DNA of 64,000 nt, from contig NZ_CP013002.1 of NCBI RefSeq assembly GCF_001414055.1, positions 3,100,001-3,164,000 of the forward strand, read 5' to 3'. The notes under the pieces are model-generated. The model did not search any database and was not told where the DNA came from. It saw only the letters and a list, made by a program, of their open reading frames with translations. Made by a program: the position numbers and the translations under genes. This document shows positions 51,842-64,000 of this stretch, piece by piece. The stretch's first letter is position 1. Every line of letters starts with the position of its first letter. The DNA is from Caulobacter henricii (GTDB lineage Bacteria; Pseudomonadota; Alphaproteobacteria; Caulobacterales; Caulobacteraceae).

Positions 51842-53377
51842 TCAGCGGATCGAGGCGATCTCGTAGAGGAAATCGACATAGCCCATGGTGGCACCGACCA
51901 GGCCTTCGACCTTCGGGTTGGAGGATTCGATCACGTAGTATTCGTTCGGCGCGTGAGCACCGCTGCCGTGGCCCAGACCGAACTGCCCGGCCGGCAGGCC
52001 GACGGGCGCAGAGGTGAAGACCGCGCCCGGCCATGAGCCGGCCAGGCGCGGATAGACCGAGGTCTCGACGCCCAGCCGCTTGTAACTATTGAGTTCAGCG
52101 CGGATCAGCCGGCTGTTCTCGTCGGTCTCGGTAGGATCGTAGCCACCGCTGACATTGACCTCGATGTCCTGGAAACCGCGCTTGTCGAGATGGGCCCTAA
52201 GTTTGGCCACGCAGTCGGCCATGGTCATGTTGGGCACCAGGCGCAGGTCGATCTTGGCGACGGCACGACCCGGCAGCACGGTCTTGCCGCCGGGGCCGGT
52301 ATAGCCCGAGACCAGACCCTCGATATTGATCGTGGGCTGCGAGGCCAGGCGCTCCAGGGCCTTTTCCCACGGCAGGTCGTCGATCCAGCGATCCACCCCC
52401 AATGCCCGCTTGGCATCAGCCTCGCTCATGCGCTGGGCCGCCAGGCCGATCAGTTCGCGTTCGCGCGCGGTCAGCGGGCGCACCTTCTCGAAATAGCCGT
52501 CTATCGCGGGCGTATTGCCATCCGGGGTGACCAGGGTGGTCAGGGCCTGGACCAGTCGCCAGGCGGGGCTGTCGACCCTGGCCTTCTCGCTGGAATGGAT
52601 ATCGGTCCGGGGACCCCGTCCCCATTTGGCTCCGCTGGCCACCAGTTCGAGCTCGACTATGCCCTTGGCCCCCAGATTGACACTGACGCCACCATTGCTG
52701 GGGCTCTGCCAGCCCGCGGGAATGACCACGCCCTCGCAGCGCTTCAGCGCCGCCAGAATGTGTGGCCGGCTGACGATCTGGTGGAAGTGCGGACTGCCGA
52801 TCTCTTCCTCGCCCTCGCAGACCAGCACCAGATTGACCGGTGACTTACGGCCGGCCGCGCGGAGGGCGTGGAGCGCGGCGAGGAACGCCGCTTCCGGGCC
52901 CTTCTGGTTGACGGCCCCGCGACCCACGATGACCTTGCCGAAGCCCGGCTTGTCGACGATGCGCGCCTCCAGCGGCGGCGAACTCCACTCGGCGGGATCG
53001 AACTGCTTCACGTCGTACATGAAGTAGATGCCCATCCACCGCTTGGCACCGACGTCCAGGGTGGCGAAGACCCCGGGGTGGCCATCGGTCGGGACCTTCT
53101 CGACCTGTTGGAAACCGGCATCGCGGGCCAGGGCCATCATGTAGTCGGCCCCCTTGTCCATGTCGCGATTCTCGGCGGCGATGGACGGCAGGGCGATCCA
53201 GTCCTGGATGCGCTTGACCGAAGCGTCGAAGCCGGCTTCGGCGGCCTTGCGGACGGCCGCCAGGTCCCCGCTGGCAGCGAAGGTCAGGCCCGGCGTGAAC
53301 AGGGTGAAGGTAGCGGCCCCGGTCAGCAGCGTTCGGCGATCCTGGACCAGGCCAGTGCGCTTTGATGTGTTGGTCAT
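51842..53377 (-). CDS. Exported M20-like protein with altered metal ligands
   Basis: 511 residues. An N-terminal DRRTLLTGAATFTLF segment looks like a twin-arginine export signal. The chain follows M20 peptidases throughout, but the first zinc motif, normally HxD, reads MGIYFMYDVKQFDP (Met120 where His is expected), and the bridging motif GRGxxDxKG reads VGRGAVNQKGPEA (Asn157 for Asp). The later CEGEEEIGSPH and GHGSGAHAPNEYY motifs are intact. It may bind one metal or none, or act on an unusual substrate. It stands alone, convergent with the RND operon. I believe a subfamily with these changes exists, but cannot check. Confidence 0.75.
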   Translation of the reverse strand: MTNTSKRTGLVQDRRTLLTGAATFTLFTPGLTFAASGDLAAVRKAAEAGFDASVKRIQDWIALPSIAAENRDMDKGADYMMALARDAGFQQVEKVPTDGHPGVFATLDVGAKRWMGIYFMYDVKQFDPAEWSSPPLEARIVDKPGFGKVIVGRGAVNQKGPEAAFLAALHALRAAGRKSPVNLVLVCEGEEEIGSPHFHQIVSRPHILAALKRCEGVVIPAGWQSPSNGGVSVNLGAKGIVELELVASGAKWGRGPRTDIHSSEKARVDSPAWRLVQALTTLVTPDGNTPAIDGYFEKVRPLTARERELIGLAAQRMSEADAKRALGVDRWIDDLPWEKALERLASQPTINIEGLVSGYTGPGGKTVLPGRAVAKIDLRLVPNMTMADCVAKLRAHLDKRGFQDIEVNVSGGYDPTETDENSRLIRAELNSYKRLGVETSVYPRLAGSWPGAVFTSAPVGLPAGQFGLGHGSGAHAPNEYYVIESSNPKVEGLVGATMGYVDFLYEIASIR

Positions 53378-53465
53378 GTCGTTCCCCCCGCGATCAGGCG
53401 TCGCGGGATTAGAACCGGCTACACGGCGAGCGGCAAGCGGTTCGGGAACCTTGGGCTAGGCAAGC

Positions 53466-53493
53466 AAAAGGCCCCGGCGTTTCCGCCGGGGCC
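53466..53493 (-). terminator. Terminator of the str operon (after tuf)
   Basis: On the minus strand GGCCCCGGCG and CGCCGGGGCC form a 10-bp stem with a GAAA loop, followed by TTTTGC; it lies 36 bases past the tuf stop codon. Confidence 0.9.
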
Positions 53494-53529
53494 TTCGCTT
53501 AGATCAGCTTGTCGCTGAAGACCGGTCGA

Positions 53530-54720
<1,191 letters not shown>

Positions 54721-54796
54721 TTTTCTCTACCTTCGGACCCCAAACCCCTCAAAAAGTGGGGGGGCCTGCAATGAATGGGGAATATCTGGGGTTAAC

Positions 54797-56875
<2,079 letters not shown>

Positions 56876-56980
56876 GATGGAGCTCTGCGTAGCGCTGCTG
56901 TGAGGCAGGGACATTTAAACGTGCGGCGCGGGCGGTTTATCGCAAACCGCCCGCGCCTGAAAGAGTGCTGGTAAGAAAGC

Positions 56981-57454
56981 TTACCAGCGGTAGTGCGAGA
57001 ACGCCCGGTTGGCTTCAGCCATCTTGTGGGTGTCTTCGCGCTTCTTCACCGCGGTGCCGCGGTTGTTGGAAGCATCGAGCAGTTCACCAGCCAGCTTTTC
57101 GGTCATGGTGTTCTCGCCACGCTTGCGCGCAGCGGTCACCAGCCAGCGGATGGCCAGGGCACGACGACGGTCCGGACGGACTTCCACGGGCACCTGATAG
57201 GTGGCGCCGCCAACGCGACGCGACCGGACTTCGATCGCCGGGGCGACGTTGTCCAGGGCGGAGTGGAAGGTCTCAAGCGGACCTTGGTCCTTGCGCTTGT
57301 TTTCCAGGATGTCGAAAGCACCATATATGATGTTTTCGGCGACGGCTTTTTTGCCCTCATACATCACATAGTTCATGAACTTCGTGACGATCAGATCTCC
57401 AAACTTGGGATCCGGCAGGACTTGGCGTTTCTCGGCGCGACGGCGGCGGGACAT
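56981..57454 (-). CDS. rpsG: 30S ribosomal protein S7
   Basis: 157 residues. [36 protein letters not shown] and [20 protein letters not shown] are typical. S7 organises the 3' domain of 16S rRNA and can repress its own operon in other bacteria. It follows rpsL by 11 bases. Confidence 0.98.
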   Translation of the reverse strand: MSRRRRAEKRQVLPDPKFGDLIVTKFMNYVMYEGKKAVAENIIYGAFDILENKRKDQGPLETFHSALDNVAPAIEVRSRRVGGATYQVPVEVRPDRRRALAIRWLVTAARKRGENTMTEKLAGELLDASNNRGTAVKKREDTHKMAEANRAFSHYRW

Positions 57455-57465
57455 TCTTCTTTTCC

Positions 57466-57837
57466 TTACTTCGGACGCTTGGCGCCGTAGAGCGAACGAC
57501 GCTGCTTACGATCCTTAACACCTTGGGTGTCGAGGACGCCGCGCAGGATGTGATAGCGGACGCCGGGCAAGTCCTTGACGCGGCCGCCGCGGATGAGCAC
57601 CACCGAGTGCTCCTGCAGGTTGTGGCCTTCGCCCGGGATGTAGCAAACGGCTTCAATGCCGGTGGTCAGACGGACCTTGGCGACCTTACGCAGAGCCGAG
57701 TTCGGCTTCTTCGGGGTCGTCGTATAGACGCGGGTGCAAACACCGCGACGTTGTGGGCAGCCCTTGAGGGCCGGCACCTTGTTCCGGACCGGCTTAGGCT
57801 GGCGCGGTTTGCGGATGAGCTGGTTGACGGTAGGCAT
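57466..57837 (-). CDS. rpsL: 30S ribosomal protein S12
   Basis: 123 residues. [35 protein letters not shown] and [20 protein letters not shown] are the invariant regions of the decoding-centre protein. Both lysines that commonly mutate to streptomycin resistance (in TPKKPNS and GRVKDLPG) are wild type. First gene of the str operon. Confidence 0.98.
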   Translation of the reverse strand: MPTVNQLIRKPRQPKPVRNKVPALKGCPQRRGVCTRVYTTTPKKPNSALRKVAKVRLTTGIEAVCYIPGEGHNLQEHSVVLIRGGRVKDLPGVRYHILRGVLDTQGVKDRKQRRSLYGAKRPK

Positions 57838-58041
57838 TAAGTCTCTGCTCTGATGGAAGCGTGTGCCTTTCGGCCGGGGCGCTTCAGGTCCTAGTCATGT
57901 AGTCCGGCTTGCGAGACTCCAAACGGAGACCCAATAAACACGAAACTCGCCGGGACGCGGAAAGCGTTCCGGCGGGCTATCCGTCGGTTGGGGACGGGCG
58001 CTTACCAGGACAGGCACAGGGCCCGCCTCGAAAGAGCGCGG

Positions 58042-58070
58042 TATTTACTCGCGAAGTCGATCCGCGTCAA
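58042..58070 (-). promoter_or_regulatory. Sigma-70-type promoter of the str operon
   Basis: On the minus strand TTGACG (58070-58065) and TAAATA (58047-58042) are exactly 17 bases apart. Transcription would begin near 58035 and leave a leader of about 195 bases before rpsL, containing G/C-rich hairpins around 57945-57985. The rest of the 57838-58170 gap shows no gene. Confidence 0.65.
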
Positions 58071-58170
58071 CGCCAGTGATTGCACCGGTTAATAGCACCT
58101 TAACGGCCACGCTTTCGCCACCTGGCGTCGCCATTGTCGCCTCGGGCTTCCCTTTTGTGTCGAGTGGCGT

Positions 58171-58875
58171 TTGGTCCGGTCAAGGTCGCATTCAAATCGG
58201 GTCGGACGCGGCCTCCTGCTCGCCGGATCGGTAGCAGCCCATGCGCTCGTGCTGGCGTTGCTGGCCCTGCCCCAGGCCACAGCATTCCTCGACCGCTCGG
58301 ACGACGAGGACGCCCTGACGGTGACCCTCGTGCGGCCGCAGAGGCCTCTGACCACGGCGAGGTCACAGCCGGTGAACGCCAGCAGCGTGGATGGCCGCCC
58401 CCTGGCCGTGCGGCCCAGTCCCCGTTTGCCGGCCCTGCCGGTACCGCCGGGCGTGCCCACCCTGCCGACGCTTCCCGCCATCGGGACGGGCAACGCTTCA
58501 GCCCCGCCGCCGGAAGGTCCGCGCGGAGACCTCCGGACGGCCCTGAGGTCAAGCGGCGTCGGTTGCGCCAATGGCACTGCTGTCGGGCTGAACCGACGCG
58601 AACAGGAACGGTGCGACGAGCGCTGGGGTGAAGCGGCCCGCCGGGCTCCGCTCTACTCCGAGGCCCCCATGGATCCAGCCAAGCGGGCCGCCTTCGACCA
58701 GATCGCCGCCGGCCAGGCCGCCGCCCGGCGCTACCGTCAGGCCCCGATGGGACCTGGCGTGGATCATCGCAGCCGCGATGGCCCCGGTCAGGTCAAGGAG
58801 ATCCCGTTCGTGATGGGCAACACCGACGGCATCGGGCGCAAGAAGTCGGACGAGAGCCTGGGCATTCGACGCTGA
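58171..58875 (+). CDS. Membrane-anchored proline-rich protein, unknown (TonB-like N-terminus)
   Basis: 234 residues from a TTG start. One membrane helix near the N-terminus (GLLLAGSVAAHALVLALLAL) is preceded by basic residues, an inside-to-outside anchor like that of TonB. A proline-rich region follows at ~80-120 (PALPVPPGVPTLPTLPAI). The C-terminal half contains two cysteines (GVGCANG, EQERCDERWG) and charged residues but not a recognisable TonB C-terminal domain. Its role is unknown. It ends three bases before the stop of the convergent methyltransferase gene. Confidence 0.6.
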   Translation: MVRSRSHSNRVGRGLLLAGSVAAHALVLALLALPQATAFLDRSDDEDALTVTLVRPQRPLTTARSQPVNASSVDGRPLAVRPSPRLPALPVPPGVPTLPTLPAIGTGNASAPPPEGPRGDLRTALRSSGVGCANGTAVGLNRREQERCDERWGEAARRAPLYSEAPMDPAKRAAFDQIAAGQAAARRYRQAPMGPGVDHRSRDGPGQVKEIPFVMGNTDGIGRKKSDESLGIRR

Positions 58876-58877
58876 GA

Positions 58878-59678
58878 TTAGGCCTTGGGTCGCATGACCA
58901 GCCAGGGCGTCGGACCGGCCCGCCATTCCCAGAGGGCCAGCACCATGTCCAGATGGCTCCGGTGTGTCAGAACCGGTGGCAAGTCTGCCTTGCCAACCTC
59001 CGGGTCCAGCCGTCGGATGTCGTGGCTGGCAGCGAACCGCTCCATGATCCGGTCCGTGACCCCCGGGCGGAGGCCGGGATGGGTCTCGACAATCAGGTTA
59101 TAGCCCGCCAGGGCGGGATAGAGATCCGGCCGCAGGAGATCGTCCTCGGCCCCCTCGGCGTCGATAAACACCAGGATACGGCCCTTGTCCTGGAAGGTCG
59201 CGAAATCGGTACCGTCAAAGGCCCCACGGATGACGACCCGATCCGCCACGCCATTGGCCTGGGCCAGGAAGCCGCAACGCCGACGGGCGGTTTCGTCGAT
59301 GTCATAGGCGTTGACGATGGCGTCCGGCATCAAGCGGGCCAGGCCGACGGCATAATAGCCTTCCGCGCAGCCGATATCGATGACGTGATCCAGTCCGGCC
59401 GCCGCGAAGGCCAGCAGGTCGGGGTGAAGCTCGCGCTCATAGACACCCAGCAACCTGGGCAGAAGAGCGCCTTCGGCAGCATTGACGACATAATCCAGGC
59501 CGGAAAAGGGACCGGACCGGACCTGCAGGCCATCAGCGGCGAGCGTGTTGACCCAGAGTTGCGTGCGCCATTTGACGGCCGTCATCAGGGATTTGGCCAG
59601 CAATTCCTCGTCCGACAACTGGTCAGATTTGGCGACGAGGTCCCTGAGCCGCGCCGCACTGTCTGATGTCAAACCCAT
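58878..59678 (-). CDS. FkbM-like SAM-dependent methyltransferase
   Basis: 266 residues. HVIDIGCAEGYYAVGLARL is methyltransferase motif I that binds S-adenosylmethionine; VNAYDIDETARRRC is motif II with the acidic residue, and ILVFIDAEGAEDDLL with LIVETHPGLRPG resemble FkbM-family features. No signal or membrane helix. Substrate is unknown; sugar O-methylation is one use of this family. It lies between rpoC and the str operon, on the same strand as both but with its own ribosome site. Confidence 0.72.
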   Translation of the reverse strand: MGLTSDSAARLRDLVAKSDQLSDEELLAKSLMTAVKWRTQLWVNTLAADGLQVRSGPFSGLDYVVNAAEGALLPRLLGVYERELHPDLLAFAAAGLDHVIDIGCAEGYYAVGLARLMPDAIVNAYDIDETARRRCGFLAQANGVADRVVIRGAFDGTDFATFQDKGRILVFIDAEGAEDDLLRPDLYPALAGYNLIVETHPGLRPGVTDRIMERFAASHDIRRLDPEVGKADLPPVLTHRSHLDMVLALWEWRAGPTPWLVMRPKA

Positions 59679-59733
59679 TGTGGCCGGTCCCCGAGGCGAT
59701 GATCTCCAGATCTAAACCCATGGGCGAAACGCG

Positions 59734-59761
59734 GAAAGCCCGGGATCGCTCCCGGGCTTTC
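59734..59761 (-). terminator. Terminator of the rpoBC operon
   Basis: GAAAGCCCGGGA and TCCCGGGCTTTC form a perfect 12-bp stem with a TCGC loop, about 62 bases after the rpoC stop codon. The stem's own CTTTC end supplies a short T stretch. Confidence 0.75.
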
Positions 59762-59822
59762 TTGAGTCATCCGATTGGCGGGCGCATGGCTTGCACCCGC
59801 CAGACTGGACATCGCAAACCGC

Positions 59823-64000
<4,178 letters not shown>

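Overview
The window is high-GC, densely coded DNA from an alphaproteobacterium, most likely a Caulobacteraceae member (Caulobacter or Phenylobacterium type). The inference rests on two large TonB-dependent receptors, small XRE and PilZ regulators, a fused indolepyruvate ferredoxin oxidoreductase, an RpoC N-terminus that fits this group from memory, and short palindromic repeats between genes. The genus is not proven. I see no prophage, transposase, CRISPR array, rRNA or plasmid functions. One tRNA (CAT anticodon) lies at 16752-16828.

Layout. 0-7 kb: cut-off GntR regulator, beta-alanine/omega-amino-acid aminotransferase, cytochrome c lipoprotein, secreted pectate lyase, aroC, a stand-alone response regulator and a small lipoprotein. 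6.9-8.7 kb: queC-queE-queD operon for queuosine/7-deazaguanine synthesis. 9-14.8 kb: TonB receptor, CBS-domain hybrid kinase, XRE and PilZ proteins. 14.9-19.5 kb: methionine gamma-lyase with a divergent Lrp regulator, tRNA, glycosyltransferase, L-2-hydroxyglutarate oxidase coupled to a ribbon-helix-helix protein. 19.6-22.6 kb: PL10-type pectate lyase with a DUF4861-like secreted protein. 22.8-27 kb: fused indolepyruvate oxidoreductase and a divergent Lrp regulator. 27-42 kb: pirin, PhyH-like dioxygenase, M20 peptidase, amidohydrolase, alpha/beta hydrolase, adenine deaminase, a DegT-like protein without its PLP residues, acyl-CoA ligase, FadJ-type beta-oxidation protein, serine hydrolase and a double TetR regulator. 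42-52 kb: second TonB receptor and a marR-outer membrane factor-adaptor-RND pump operon behind a long perfect inverted repeat. 52-64 kb: a second M20 protein with altered metal ligands, the str operon (rpsL-rpsG-fusA-tuf), two unrelated genes, and rpoC running off the right edge.

Most genes are ordinary. I did not find a convincing new multi-gene system. What deserves a second look: (i) a shared GACACCGGTG palindrome upstream of both pectate-lyase loci, suggesting one pectin regulon; (ii) the 17-bp-arm inverted repeat in front of the marR/RND operon; (iii) three families of intergenic palindromic repeats, two copies of one of them bracketing a 520-bp block with no gene; (iv) several proteins that look like relatives of enzymes but have lost catalytic residues (DegT-like, M20-like, kinase-like).
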